Assembly (NCBI RefSeq): GCF_020880695.1
Contig: NZ_JAJIWO010000001.1
Location: forward strand, 248,001-312,000
Origin: Mucilaginibacter sp. UR6-11
GTDB lineage: Bacteria > Bacteroidota > Bacteroidia > Sphingobacteriales > Sphingobacteriaceae
Direction: 5' to 3'
Length of the DNA: 64,000 nucleotides
The notes under the pieces are model-generated. The model searched no databases and had not been told where the DNA came from. It was given only the letters and a program-made list of their open reading frames with translations. Made by a program: the position numbers and the translations under genes. Below are positions 42,987 to 52,082 of this stretch, one piece after another; the first letter of the stretch is position 1; each line of letters begins with the position of its first letter.

Positions 42987-44164
42987 TTTCTCTCAATCAC
43001 CTTCCTTTGAATAAGATTGCCGATAAACACCGTATCGGCATTTCACAATGGGCCTTTACCAAACGCCTGGAACCACTTTTGCAGCTGTATGAAGAAGTCG
43101 TTAAACCTACAAAGCGTATCGGGTTTCCACAAAAAAAACTGGAAGCTTTAACGGTTAATTTGGGACCGGACACAAAACTAAAAACGATTACGGTATTAAA
43201 AAAACTTTTCTCAGATAGCAAAAGCTTTAACGGTGGATTAGAAATTCTTAGAAAAATTAAAGCAGATTGGGATGACTTGTTGACGGGATTACCATCCAGG
43301 TTAGCCGTATTAATCACAGAATATGACCCTTTGTTCGATAAGCACAAATCCATTGATCTTAAAGGAAATCTCGTTTACGACAAGTCATTTAAGCTCGTAC
43401 TGGATCAACTGGGACATATTTTTGACTATGAAGACAAATTTATCAAAAAAGAAGACCTGAAGAAAAATTGGGATGCTTATCGACTGGCGGAAGCTTTATT
43501 GGTTGATGTTTGTCCTTATTGCAATCGCCAATATACCAACACGATTATAGCGGAAGATGCAACCGCATCAAAGAAGATCACCTACGACAAAATCATCCGC
43601 CCGGAATTCGATCACTTCTTCCCGCAATCGCAATATCCTTACCTAGCACTTTCATTTTACAATTTGGTACCTAGCTGTAAGGTCTGCAATTCCTCATTGA
43701 AAGGACAAAAAGTGCTTAATCTAACAGATCATATTCATCCTTACTTAGGAGGTTATCATGACCTTATCCGTTTCAGGACCGGAATCGATTTGAGGGATTT
43801 CTTAAAAGACATCAACATGGATATACCGGTAGACATGAAAGTCGTCGGTAAACCGTCGCAACAACTTACTCGCGCCGAAGAAACGATGAAGGTTTTCAAA
43901 GTATCCCAGATCTATCAAATACATTCGGAGACCGCACGGGAGATTTTCAAAAAAATGACAAACAACTCAAAAAAGTATCTCCGAAGGGCAAAAGTGGAAT
44001 CTACTCATGGAAGTAAACTATTTGACACTAAACAGCAGCTTTACCGGCATTTTGTCGGAAATTATATGGACGTCGAAGATTTTCATCGCCGGCCGTTGGC
44101 TAAACTCCAACACGATATCGCTGAGGAAACAGGCTTATTGGATTTTATTAAAAAATTAAAATAG
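42983..44164 (+). CDS. HNH endonuclease of a Septu-like system (PtuB-like)
   Basis: A 393-residue HNH nuclease. 'CPYCNRQY' (177-184) and 'SCKVCNSS' (231-238) form the zinc-binding CxxC pairs, and 'EFDHFFPQSQYPY' (208-220) the HNH His. The N-terminal ~160 residues are helical and probably contact the ATPase. Coupled translation with the ATPase supports a two-gene PtuAB-like complex that degrades or nicks invading or host DNA or tRNA. Confidence 0.8.
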   Translation: MISLNHLPLNKIADKHRIGISQWAFTKRLEPLLQLYEEVVKPTKRIGFPQKKLEALTVNLGPDTKLKTITVLKKLFSDSKSFNGGLEILRKIKADWDDLLTGLPSRLAVLITEYDPLFDKHKSIDLKGNLVYDKSFKLVLDQLGHIFDYEDKFIKKEDLKKNWDAYRLAEALLVDVCPYCNRQYTNTIIAEDATASKKITYDKIIRPEFDHFFPQSQYPYLALSFYNLVPSCKVCNSSLKGQKVLNLTDHIHPYLGGYHDLIRFRTGIDLRDFLKDINMDIPVDMKVVGKPSQQLTRAEETMKVFKVSQIYQIHSETAREIFKKMTNNSKKYLRRAKVESTHGSKLFDTKQQLYRHFVGNYMDVEDFHRRPLAKLQHDIAEETGLLDFIKKLK

Positions 44165-44731
44165 TTATGATTTTGAGATTTGTTTCGAAGATAAGTGATC
44201 GCTGATGTCGAAACAGTCAACGAATTTTTGATATTCGTTTTCCTTTAGCGCGGTGTAGAAATCATAACATTTGCAACGGCCTGTATGCTCACGTTTAACA
44301 ATTTTGTAAGTGGGCCGATCGTATTTTTCAACTGCCTTCTCAAGTGCGGATTTAATCAGGTCGCGGCCTTCTATTTCACCATTCTTAAACGGCACTTTAA
44401 TTTTAGGATCATCATAACAAATCTCGACCAAATACTTTTCTAGATTTAATTTTTTATCCGGTGATCGAAACGTGAACATAATTTGAGCGTCTTCAGTTTT
44501 TTTACCTGCTGTATAATTTGCCCTAACTTCATCTATAGTTTGATAGTATTTGCGTTCGTCCGGCATCACATCAGGCCAACTTCCAGGATTGGAGCGAGTG
44601 ATAAAAACTTCACTGAAATCTGCAGAAAGCAACAATCCCAATTTGATTTTAAATAGTATAGGGCCATAATAATTACGACGCGAGAATATCACGTGATGAT
44701 CGGTACCATCAAGAAATGAAGAATCCCACAC
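44165..44731 (-). CDS. Hypothetical protein at the island border
   Basis: A 188-residue soluble protein with 'DHHVIFSRRNYYGPILFKI' near the start and mixed alpha/beta character. No family is recognised. It converges on the HNH gene, with the two stop codons adjoining. It is the last intact gene before the spacer that precedes the polysaccharide locus; its first 16 bases overlap a decayed plus-strand fragment. Confidence 0.55.
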   Translation of the reverse strand: MWDSSFLDGTDHHVIFSRRNYYGPILFKIKLGLLLSADFSEVFITRSNPGSWPDVMPDERKYYQTIDEVRANYTAGKKTEDAQIMFTFRSPDKKLNLEKYLVEICYDDPKIKVPFKNGEIEGRDLIKSALEKAVEKYDRPTYKIVKREHTGRCKCYDFYTALKENEYQKFVDCFDISDHLSSKQISKS

Positions 44732-44976
44732 ATCATGCCTTTTATCTTTTTCATCAGAGCCCTGTGGAGTTTGATGTAAGTGCTATCATCCTCGACCGCC
44801 TTTATAGTCATAAAGCTCCCAGCTTTAATAAAACTGATGGCGGTGCCCAGAAACCGTCGGTCAAATATTGGGTCACAAAAAACTGGCGACTACCCAGTTA
44901 TACGCGCGGGTCACTGACACCAAAGTCCTGAAAGATATGGAAACGGTCAGGGACAAGTACAAAAGGAATTTACTTT
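44716..44976 (+). pseudogene. Frameshifted gene remnant
   Basis: The plus strand reads as protein in two frames. One (to about 44910) gives 'FHQSPVEFDVSAIILDRLY', 'SHKAPSFNKTDGG' and 'KYWVTKNWRLPSYTR'; near 44910-44915 it passes to another frame with 'VTDTKVLKDMETVRDKYKRN' ending at a TGA near 44976. Together they look like the C-terminal part of a decayed gene with one frameshift and no start. The family is not recognised. It marks the border between the defence island and the polysaccharide locus. Confidence 0.45.
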
Positions 44977-44992
44977 GAAATAATATTTTTAG

Positions 44993-45000
44993 TAAATTCG
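44993..45000 (+). promoter_or_regulatory. -7 box of the ECF sigma gene
   Basis: TAAATTCG lies 16 bases before the ATG at 45017 and fits the Bacteroidota -7 consensus loosely. A TTTG at 44974-44977 could serve as a poorly spaced -33 element. Confidence 0.35.
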
Positions 45001-45016
45001 TGTTTTACTGTAAGAT

Positions 45017-45613
45017 ATGGCTCCCCTTAGCATGCTTTCTGATGAAGAATTGTTGCCCGATTTGATCGCGGGCCGGGCGGAAGCTTTTACGGTGTTTTAC
45101 GAGCGTTACCATAGCAACATTTACCAGTTTATTTATAAATATGTGCATTCGGCCCCTATGGCGGATGATTTGACGCAGGAGGTGTTCATTAAGATCTGGG
45201 ACGGCCGGGCGCAGCTACAGCATGTGCAGTCTTTTAAAGCCTATTTATTGATCAGCGCCCGTAACCATACGCTTAACCGATTGAAGGCGGCTTTAAGGAA
45301 TGAGCACGCCATGGGCGAAGTGGTGCGGAACTTTGTGACGCAGCGCAAGGCGACCGATGAGCGTTTGCTGGAAACGGACTATGCCGCTTTCCTGCAACGG
45401 GAGCTGGCGAAGTTACCGGAGCGCAGCCGGGAGATCTTCCGCTTATGCCGCCAGGAAGGCCGTACCTATGAAGAGGTCGCCCAGGAACTGGGGATCTCCA
45501 AAAGCGCGGTTAAAAATCATATGGTCTTTTCCATGAAAGTGCTGAAGAACGCGGTGGAAAAAGAACTCGGCGTATCCCTGGCAACTGTTTTAGCGGTCTT
45601 CCTGACCCGCTAA
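45017..45613 (+). CDS. ECF sigma-70 factor of the polysaccharide locus (FecI-like)
   Basis: A 198-residue ECF sigma factor of the type that regulates SusC/SusD loci. Region 2 has 'VFYERYHSNIYQFIYKYVH' and 'ADDLTQEVFIKIWDGR'; region 4 has 'LPERSREIFRLCRQEGRTYEEVAQELGISKSAVKNH'. Held inactive by the adjacent FecR anti-sigma, it is released when the outer-membrane SusC protein binds its glycan. The FecR gene follows on the same strand. Confidence 0.92.
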   Translation: MAPLSMLSDEELLPDLIAGRAEAFTVFYERYHSNIYQFIYKYVHSAPMADDLTQEVFIKIWDGRAQLQHVQSFKAYLLISARNHTLNRLKAALRNEHAMGEVVRNFVTQRKATDERLLETDYAAFLQRELAKLPERSREIFRLCRQEGRTYEEVAQELGISKSAVKNHMVFSMKVLKNAVEKELGVSLATVLAVFLTR

Positions 45614-45683
45614 AAACTTTTTTTTTCTTTTTTGCTACCCTACCCCCATAGCAGCGTTGTCTTATCCAAAGAAGCGCATAACT

Positions 45684-46781
45684 ATGGAAGACGAACAATA
45701 CTATCGATTACTGGTACAACGATTCACCGATCGTACGGCGACAGACGAGGAATTGGAGGTATTTATTAAGCTGGCCAATGAGGGTAAGCTGGATGCTTAC
45801 CTGACCGAGGCGATGAACCGGGAGGCGGGTATCACCGAGCAGGATGAGGCGAATTTCCCGGCACCGGTAAAAACGGTCAGGTTATGGCCGCGCTATGTGG
45901 CCGCGGCTTCTATTCTTTTGTTCTTGTCGTTTGGCGCTTATTTCCTTTTGAAACCGAAGCCAACGCCACAATTAGCACAAAACACGATTCTACCCGGAAC
46001 CAATAAAGCCATCCTGACTTTAGGTAATGGCCAAAAGATCGATCTGAATGATGCGAAAAATGGTGCTTTAGTCAAAGCCGCCGGTATCCGGATCACCAAG
46101 GATAAAAAAGGACAGATCACTTATGTCGTAGAAAATACCGGCCAACCGGCACAGTATAATACCACTACCACGCCTAAGGGCGGTCAATGGCATTTAGTGC
46201 TGGCCGATGGTACGCAGGTGTGGCTGAATGCGGCATCGTCCTTACATTACCCGACTGCCTTTAATGGGAAGGAAAGACTGGTAGAACTGACCGGTGAGGG
46301 CTATTTCGAGGTCGCTAAAGACAAAGCGCATCCGTTTATCGTGAAAACGGCGCAGGAAAGCGTGCAGGTGCTGGGAACGCATTTTAATATCAATAGTTAC
46401 GCTGACGAACCTTCGGTGAAAACCACGCTGCTGGAAGGATCGGTGAAAGTCTCGAACGCGCAGCGTTCGGTACTGATCAAGCCGGGTGAGCAGGCGGTGC
46501 TGGTCAATAATGATTTAGTAGTGAAAGAAGCCGATACCGAAGAGGCCGTGGCCTGGAAGGAAGGGCGCTTTATCTTCAATGATGAATCGCTGGAAAGTAT
46601 CATGCGCAAGGTTTCGCGCTGGTACGATGTTGACATAACCTATAAAGGCGTGGATCCGAAACAGGTTTTCGGCGGTACGCTTTCCCGCTACGGAGAATTA
46701 AACAAACTCTTACATAAGATAGAATTAACCCAGGGAGTCCACTTTAAAGTTGAAGGAAGGAGGATCGTCGTTACGCCATAA
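45684..46781 (+). CDS. FecR family anti-sigma factor
   Basis: A 365-residue inner-membrane anti-sigma factor. The N-terminal cytoplasmic part binds sigma; one membrane helix follows near residues 75-93 (AAASILLFLSFGAYFLL). The periplasmic FecR domain includes 'TTPKGGQWHLVLADGTQVWLNAASSL', 'VELTGEGYFEVAKDKAHPF' and 'VLGTHFNINSYAD', and a DUF4974 domain ends the protein ('LESIMRKVSRWYDVDITY'). It receives the signal from the STN domain of the SusC protein downstream. The ATG at 45684 is used because the earlier frame start gives nine odd residues. Confidence 0.9.
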   Translation: MEDEQYYRLLVQRFTDRTATDEELEVFIKLANEGKLDAYLTEAMNREAGITEQDEANFPAPVKTVRLWPRYVAAASILLFLSFGAYFLLKPKPTPQLAQNTILPGTNKAILTLGNGQKIDLNDAKNGALVKAAGIRITKDKKGQITYVVENTGQPAQYNTTTTPKGGQWHLVLADGTQVWLNAASSLHYPTAFNGKERLVELTGEGYFEVAKDKAHPFIVKTAQESVQVLGTHFNINSYADEPSVKTTLLEGSVKVSNAQRSVLIKPGEQAVLVNNDLVVKEADTEEAVAWKEGRFIFNDESLESIMRKVSRWYDVDITYKGVDPKQVFGGTLSRYGELNKLLHKIELTQGVHFKVEGRRIVVTP

Positions 46782-46809
46782 CCTGTACTAAAAATGAAGG
46801 ACACAAAAA

Positions 46810-46835
46810 AACCGGAAGCGCTTCGAAAGCTCCCG
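46810..46835 (+). terminator. Hairpin between FecR and SusC genes
   Basis: Around 46811-46835 the strand reads CCGG-A-AGC, a short interior, then GCT-C-CCGG, an imperfect stem. It is followed by only a weak T run, so it may attenuate rather than end transcription. The SusC gene starts about 110 bases further on, so expression of SusC may be partly separate from the sigma/anti-sigma pair. Confidence 0.35.
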
Positions 46836-46946
46836 GCTATGTTTTGAAGTCCGCCCTAACATTTAACATATTAGTTTAAACCATGGCCGCTGCCGGTAAT
46901 TTTCGAGGTTCCCAGACAGCGCCAGCTAACAAAACGAAACAAATTT

Positions 46947-49900
46947 ATGAATTTTTATCCGATACCCGGGTACTATTATCCCTATAAAAAGTCCGGGCAA
47001 ATCCTCCGTATTATGAAGCTCATCATAGTTATCATAACGCTCGGCTTTTTAAACGTAACTGCCGCCACCAAAGCGCAGCAACTCACCCTGAATGTAAAAA
47101 AAGCCAGCCTAAAAAAAATCTTCGGCGAGATCCGGAAACAAACCGGCTACGACGTTTTTTACCAAAGCGAACAAATCAATCACACACAACCCGTGACGGT
47201 TACCTTCCAGGGCAAACCGCTGACTGAGGCGCTCGATATTATTCTGGCTGATCAGCAATTGTCTTATACGATTGAGGATAAGGCGATCGTGATCAAAGAA
47301 AGAGCGCCAGTTGCCAAAGACAAAATGAGCAGTCTTGTAGCCCCGATGTACCTCGTAGGACGGGTGGTCGATGAAAAAGGCGAGCCAATGGCGGGTGTGA
47401 ACGTGCTGATCAAGCGGACGAAAACCGGCGTGATCACGGATGCCCAGGGCGTCTACAGGTTCTCTAACGTCGAGCTGACTGACATCCTGGTCGTGTCGTT
47501 TGTAGGCTATGAGACCAAAGAGGTTAAAGTTTCGGATTCGAAAAGAGATGTGCTGTTCGTGATCCAGCTGAGCCCGGGCATAACCAAACTCAGCCAGGTG
47601 AACGTGAGCGTTAGCAATGGTTACCAGGATATCCCGCCCGAACGGCAAACCGGTTCCTTTGAGCATATCACCAAAGAGCAATTGCAGCACAGTTCCGACC
47701 CGGACCTGCTCAAAAGGCTGGAAGGGATCACCACCAGTATGAATTTCAATAATAACCTGATCCCCAACAATTCCGCGGCATCCGGGAAGACTACGATCCT
47801 CGGCCAGCAACTCAATTCAACCCTGAACAACCTGACCATTCGGGGCAAGAATACGCTGCAGCCGAATTTCGACCCCAATAACCCGGTAGGGCAGGTACTG
47901 GTGGTGATCGATGGGATCGCTACGGCTTATACCGTTGACCAGATCAACCCGAATGATGTGGAGGATATCACCATTTTGAAAGACGCGGCGGCGGCCTCGA
48001 TCTGGGGCTCACAGGCGGCCAACGGGGTGATCGTCATCCGGACCAAAAGGGGGAGCTATGAGAGACCCCTGAGCGTGTCGTTCAATGCCAATGTGAACGT
48101 CACGGATAAGCTGGACCTGTTTTCCCAAAAGCTGATGAGTACCTCGGATTATATCGATGCCCAGGTCCTGGCCTATAATTCTTCCAATCCTTTGGGACCG
48201 GTATCGGCCAACCAGTACCAGTTCATGGCCTCGCCGGTCGCCGAGATCATGGAGCAGCAGCATAACGGGCAAATTACGCAGGCGCAGGCTAATGCGCAGC
48301 TGGACGCTTTGCGCGGCAACGATGTCCGCAACGATTATACCAAATACCTGTTAAGAAAGGCGGTTACCCAAAGCTATGCCCTGGCCTTTGATGGTGGTTC
48401 CAAAGCGGTCGCCTATCATGTGTCGGCCGATTATGACCATGTTTTAAACAATACCATCGCCTCGGGCTCTAACCGGCTGTCGCTGACCTATAATACCTCC
48501 TTTAAGCCGCTGAAGAACCTGGAGCTGACCGCCAATATCCATTATACGCAAACCGGCACACAGGACCAGATGCCGGACAATCCGGTAACAGCCTCCATAG
48601 ACGGGATCTATCTTTTCCCCTATACGCGGCTGGTGGACGGCCAGGGGAACCCGATTAATATTCCTTTCAAATACCGGCCGGGCTTCGTGGATATCATATC
48701 CTCCACCTACGGCAATGCCGTCCAGGACCTGCATTATAACCCCCTGGCGAATATCCAGGAGGGCTATTCCAATACGGCCAATAAGAACCTGAACTTCAAT
48801 TTGGGCGGTACTTATAAACTCAACCCTGCCCTATCCCTCAGCCTGCTGTACAATTACAACAGGGGTAATGCTGAACAGAATCAACTGGATCGTCAGAACT
48901 CATTTTATATGCGGGACCTGGTGACCTTTTACACCAACCCCAGCACCTTGACCAAACAGATCCCACTGGGCGGCTTGTACAGGCCGATAGCCTATACCAC
49001 CAATAACCAGACGTTGCGGGGGCAGCTGAGCTTTAATAAGGAATGGGGTAAACATGCGCTGAACGCCATCGCCGGCCTGGAAGGCGCCCAGACTTACGTG
49101 GTGAGTCAACCCTATGTTTTTTGGGGCTATGATGATCATACGCTGAAGAGCAATAATACCCTGAATTTCCTGGACCAGTTGCCCACCCTGTACAGCGATC
49201 CTTTCGGCGGCCAGAATTATGCCATACCCGCCTTTAGTACCAGTTCTACGGACAATAAGGTCAGGACCTATAGTATGTTCGGCAATGCGGCCTACACCTA
49301 TGACCGGCGCTATACGCTGACGGCGAGCCTGCGCAAGGACGGCTCAAGCAATTTCGGGGTTGGGACGAACAAGAGCGGCGCGCCGTTTTACAGTTTAGGC
49401 GCGGGCTGGAACATCGTGAACGAAGATTTCTATCACCTTGCCTGGCTGCCGGTCCTGAAGCTGACCGCGACCTTCGGCTATAACGGTAATGTGAACCCTT
49501 ATGTCTATCCTTTCCAACTATTGAGTAATAATAAATTCACATCGGTCAGCGGCTTAACGGTGAGTACATTAGTTCCCGGCAGCGCGACCAATAATGAACT
49601 GCGGCCGGAAAAAACGGCGGTGATCAAACTGGGGCTGGATTTCGGTTTTAAAAACAATGTCCTTACCGGCAGTATAGAATATTACGATAAACGCACGACC
49701 GACGCGATCTCCACAGATGACATTGATCCTTCGACCGGGATGAGTTCGCTTCCGGTCAATTCCGCGAACCTCCGGGGACAGGGGGTGGACCTGACGCTCA
49801 GCTCCAATAATATCCGGCGCGGCCGGTTCAGCTGGAGCAGTACCTTTTTGTTTAGCTATAACCGGGTGAAGGTGACCCACCTGTACACCAAAACCCCGCT

Positions 49901-50597
49901 CACCGTAGGGACGGCTATTTACGGTGCACCCAATTATAGCGAAGGTTCCGACCTTTCGCGGATCTTCGCCTTCCCCTGGGCGGGTTTGGACCCGGCAACC
50001 GGGAACCCGAGAGGGTACCTGAACGGGCAGGTGGTTTCCGCCTCGGACCAATTTTTCGATATCGGCAACCAGCCGGCATCCGCGGCCCATTATATGGGAT
50101 CTGCCGTTCCGGTCTATTACGGCTCCTTCCGAAACACGCTGCGCTACGGTCCGCTTTCCGTTTCTGCCATGCTCCGGTATGCGCTGGGGTATTATTTCCG
50201 GAGGCCGCTGTATAGCATGGTGCAATATGCCAGTTTATTTGGGTATAACCAAAATAGCCCTCAAGGAGCGGAGTTTAGCCAGCGCTGGCAGAAGCCGGGG
50301 GACGAGGCCCATACCAATGTGCCTGCCATGACCTACCCGGGCGATGCCTTAGGCGACCTGTTCTACCAATACGCGGACATCAACGTAATCAAAGCGGATA
50401 ATATCCGCCTGCAGGAGATCAATGTGAGCTATAGTTTGCCCAGCAAGAAGAAGTGGCTCATCAAGAACCCGCGGGTCTATGCCAATATCTCCAACCTGGG
50501 GATCATCTGGCGGGCGAACAAGCAGGGGCTTGATCCCGAGGTGAACGACTATGCCGCCCCGAAGACTTACGCGTTTGGTTTCAGTTGCAATTTTTAA
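46947..50597 (+). CDS. SusC/RagA family TonB-linked outer-membrane transporter with STN domain
   Basis: A 1216-residue TonB-dependent porin for oligosaccharides. After a signal region (MKLIIVIITLGFLNVTAAT) come an STN domain (about 44-112, 'LKKIFGEIRKQTGYDVFYQS'), a carboxypeptidase-regulatory-like domain ('LVGRVVDEKGEPMAGVNVL'), a plug ('TILKDAAAASIWGSQAANGV') and a large beta barrel ending 'YAFGFSCNF'. The STN domain links it to the FecR/sigma pair upstream. With the SusD lipoprotein it forms a lidded import complex. Confidence 0.95.
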   Translation: MNFYPIPGYYYPYKKSGQILRIMKLIIVIITLGFLNVTAATKAQQLTLNVKKASLKKIFGEIRKQTGYDVFYQSEQINHTQPVTVTFQGKPLTEALDIILADQQLSYTIEDKAIVIKERAPVAKDKMSSLVAPMYLVGRVVDEKGEPMAGVNVLIKRTKTGVITDAQGVYRFSNVELTDILVVSFVGYETKEVKVSDSKRDVLFVIQLSPGITKLSQVNVSVSNGYQDIPPERQTGSFEHITKEQLQHSSDPDLLKRLEGITTSMNFNNNLIPNNSAASGKTTILGQQLNSTLNNLTIRGKNTLQPNFDPNNPVGQVLVVIDGIATAYTVDQINPNDVEDITILKDAAAASIWGSQAANGVIVIRTKRGSYERPLSVSFNANVNVTDKLDLFSQKLMSTSDYIDAQVLAYNSSNPLGPVSANQYQFMASPVAEIMEQQHNGQITQAQANAQLDALRGNDVRNDYTKYLLRKAVTQSYALAFDGGSKAVAYHVSADYDHVLNNTIASGSNRLSLTYNTSFKPLKNLELTANIHYTQTGTQDQMPDNPVTASIDGIYLFPYTRLVDGQGNPINIPFKYRPGFVDIISSTYGNAVQDLHYNPLANIQEGYSNTANKNLNFNLGGTYKLNPALSLSLLYNYNRGNAEQNQLDRQNSFYMRDLVTFYTNPSTLTKQIPLGGLYRPIAYTTNNQTLRGQLSFNKEWGKHALNAIAGLEGAQTYVVSQPYVFWGYDDHTLKSNNTLNFLDQLPTLYSDPFGGQNYAIPAFSTSSTDNKVRTYSMFGNAAYTYDRRYTLTASLRKDGSSNFGVGTNKSGAPFYSLGAGWNIVNEDFYHLAWLPVLKLTATFGYNGNVNPYVYPFQLLSNNKFTSVSGLTVSTLVPGSATNNELRPEKTAVIKLGLDFGFKNNVLTGSIEYYDKRTTDAISTDDIDPSTGMSSLPVNSANLRGQGVDLTLSSNNIRRGRFSWSSTFLFSYNRVKVTHLYTKTPLTVGTAIYGAPNYSEGSDLSRIFAFPWAGLDPATGNPRGYLNGQVVSASDQFFDIGNQPASAAHYMGSAVPVYYGSFRNTLRYGPLSVSAMLRYALGYYFRRPLYSMVQYASLFGYNQNSPQGAEFSQRWQKPGDEAHTNVPAMTYPGDALGDLFYQYADINVIKADNIRLQEINVSYSLPSKKKWLIKNPRVYANISNLGIIWRANKQGLDPEVNDYAAPKTYAFGFSCNF

Positions 50598-50624
50598 CCA
50601 AGGAATTAATTTAAAGCTATTTCA

Positions 50625-52034
50625 ATGAATATCAAGACCGATCGTACCCAATTGGTACGCATATTTCTCCTCCTTATTTTCTGCCTGGCCGGTTCCTCCT
50701 GCCGGAAGTTCGTCGACATCAAAAGGACCAGTACCCTGAGAATCATCGAGACGACGGATGACTGCCAGCAGATCCTGGACTATTATAATACAATGAACCT
50801 GAACGACCCCAGCGACGGGGAGGCCTCCGCCGATAATTCTTATCTCAGTGACGCGGGCTATAATTCCAGTTCGCTTCAATCGGACGACCGTAGCTTTTAT
50901 ATATGGGACCCGGGCGCGATCAGGGCGACTGCGGGAACGCAGTACCAGCCTAGTTATTATGTGATCTATACGGCGAACCTGGTGCTGGAGAACCTGGACA
51001 AGCTAAAGGGCACCGCCGCTCAGCAGGTGTTGGACAATATCCGGGGGCAGGCGCTGTTTTTCCGGGGGTTTCGTTTCTGGGGCCTGGCGCAGCTGTATGC
51101 CAAACCTTACAGCGCCGCCACCGCGGGGCAGGACCCGGGCATCCCCATCCGTTTGGGTTCCGATATCAATGAAAAATCCACCCGGGGGACGGTGCAGCAG
51201 ACCTATGCGCAGATCATCAGCGACCTGAACCAGGCGGTGAGCTTATTGCCGGCTACATCGCCTTCGGCCACCCGGCCGAACAAGGCGGCGGCCTATGCCA
51301 TGCTGGCGCGGGTGTACCTGTCGATGGAAGACTATGGCAACGCGCTGACCAGCGCCACGGCGGCCCTGCAGCTGAACAACCAGTTGATGGATTTCAATAC
51401 GGTGAGCACCAGTTCGAACACCCCTTTTCCCCGCTTCAACAAAGAAGTGATCTTCCAGGCCATCCTGAGCCGGGTTCCTGCTTTGAACCCCGGTAGCGCA
51501 TCAAGCAATATCGCGAAGATCAACCCGGTACTCTATGCCAGCTACGCTTCATCAGACCTCAGAAAGACCATCTTTTTTAAACCGAATTCGGGTGCTAACG
51601 CGGGGACCTACCGTTTTACGGGCAATTATGAGCCGGTGACCTCGGCCTCTTTATTTGACGGACTGGCGGTTGACGAGCTATACCTGACCCGGGCGGAATG
51701 TTATGCCCGGGCGGGCAATGTGACCGCCGCCCTAACCGACCTGAATACCTTGCTCCGGACGCGCTGGGTAACCGGGCAGTATGTGGATATGACGGCAGCC
51801 ACGGCCGACCAGGCCCTAGCCATCATCCTGACGGAGCGCAGGAAAGAACTGGTGATGCGTGGGCAGCGTTGGACGGACCTGCGGCGGTTAAATAAAGATT
51901 CGCGCTTTGCTGTTACGCAAACCCGCACGGTGGCCGGGCAGACCTATACCCTGCCGCCGAACGACCTGCGGTACACTTTGCTGATACCGAACGAGGTGAT
52001 CGTCAGTTCGGGCATCGCGCAAAACCCCAGGTAA
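50625..52034 (+). CDS. RagB/SusD family glycan-binding lipoprotein
   Basis: A 469-residue outer-membrane lipoprotein that caps the SusC barrel and binds glycan. The lipobox is 'IFCLAGSSCRKF' with the lipidated Cys at 26. 'QALFFRGFRFWGLAQLYAKPY' and 'TRPNKAAAYAMLARVYLSMEDY' are SusD TPR-like pieces, and 'ILTERRKELVMRGQRWTDLRR' is the conserved C-terminal part. It is smaller than canonical SusD proteins, as in many Sphingobacteriaceae loci. A strong terminator follows. Confidence 0.94.
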   Translation: MNIKTDRTQLVRIFLLLIFCLAGSSCRKFVDIKRTSTLRIIETTDDCQQILDYYNTMNLNDPSDGEASADNSYLSDAGYNSSSLQSDDRSFYIWDPGAIRATAGTQYQPSYYVIYTANLVLENLDKLKGTAAQQVLDNIRGQALFFRGFRFWGLAQLYAKPYSAATAGQDPGIPIRLGSDINEKSTRGTVQQTYAQIISDLNQAVSLLPATSPSATRPNKAAAYAMLARVYLSMEDYGNALTSATAALQLNNQLMDFNTVSTSSNTPFPRFNKEVIFQAILSRVPALNPGSASSNIAKINPVLYASYASSDLRKTIFFKPNSGANAGTYRFTGNYEPVTSASLFDGLAVDELYLTRAECYARAGNVTAALTDLNTLLRTRWVTGQYVDMTAATADQALAIILTERRKELVMRGQRWTDLRRLNKDSRFAVTQTRTVAGQTYTLPPNDLRYTLLIPNEVIVSSGIAQNPR

Positions 52035-52045
52035 ACAGCTAAACT

Positions 52046-52070
52046 AAAGCGCCGGCTGTGCCGGCGCTTT
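52046..52070 (+). terminator. Rho-independent terminator after susD-like gene
   Basis: An 11-base perfect stem (AAAGCGCCGGC, 52046-52056, with GCCGGCGCTTT, 52060-52070) and a TGT loop, ending in TTTT. It reduces read-through into the DUF3738 operon. Confidence 0.85.
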
Positions 52071-52082
52071 TAAGACAAAACT

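Noticed and set aside
47109..47810. Long minus-strand frame (233 codons) under the SusC gene
   Set aside because: It lies wholly within the well-supported SusC coding region; such shadow frames arise from the GC-rich codon usage here.
49569..50225. Minus-strand frame of 218 codons
   Set aside because: Shadow of the SusC beta-barrel region; Arg/Gly-rich composition without domains.
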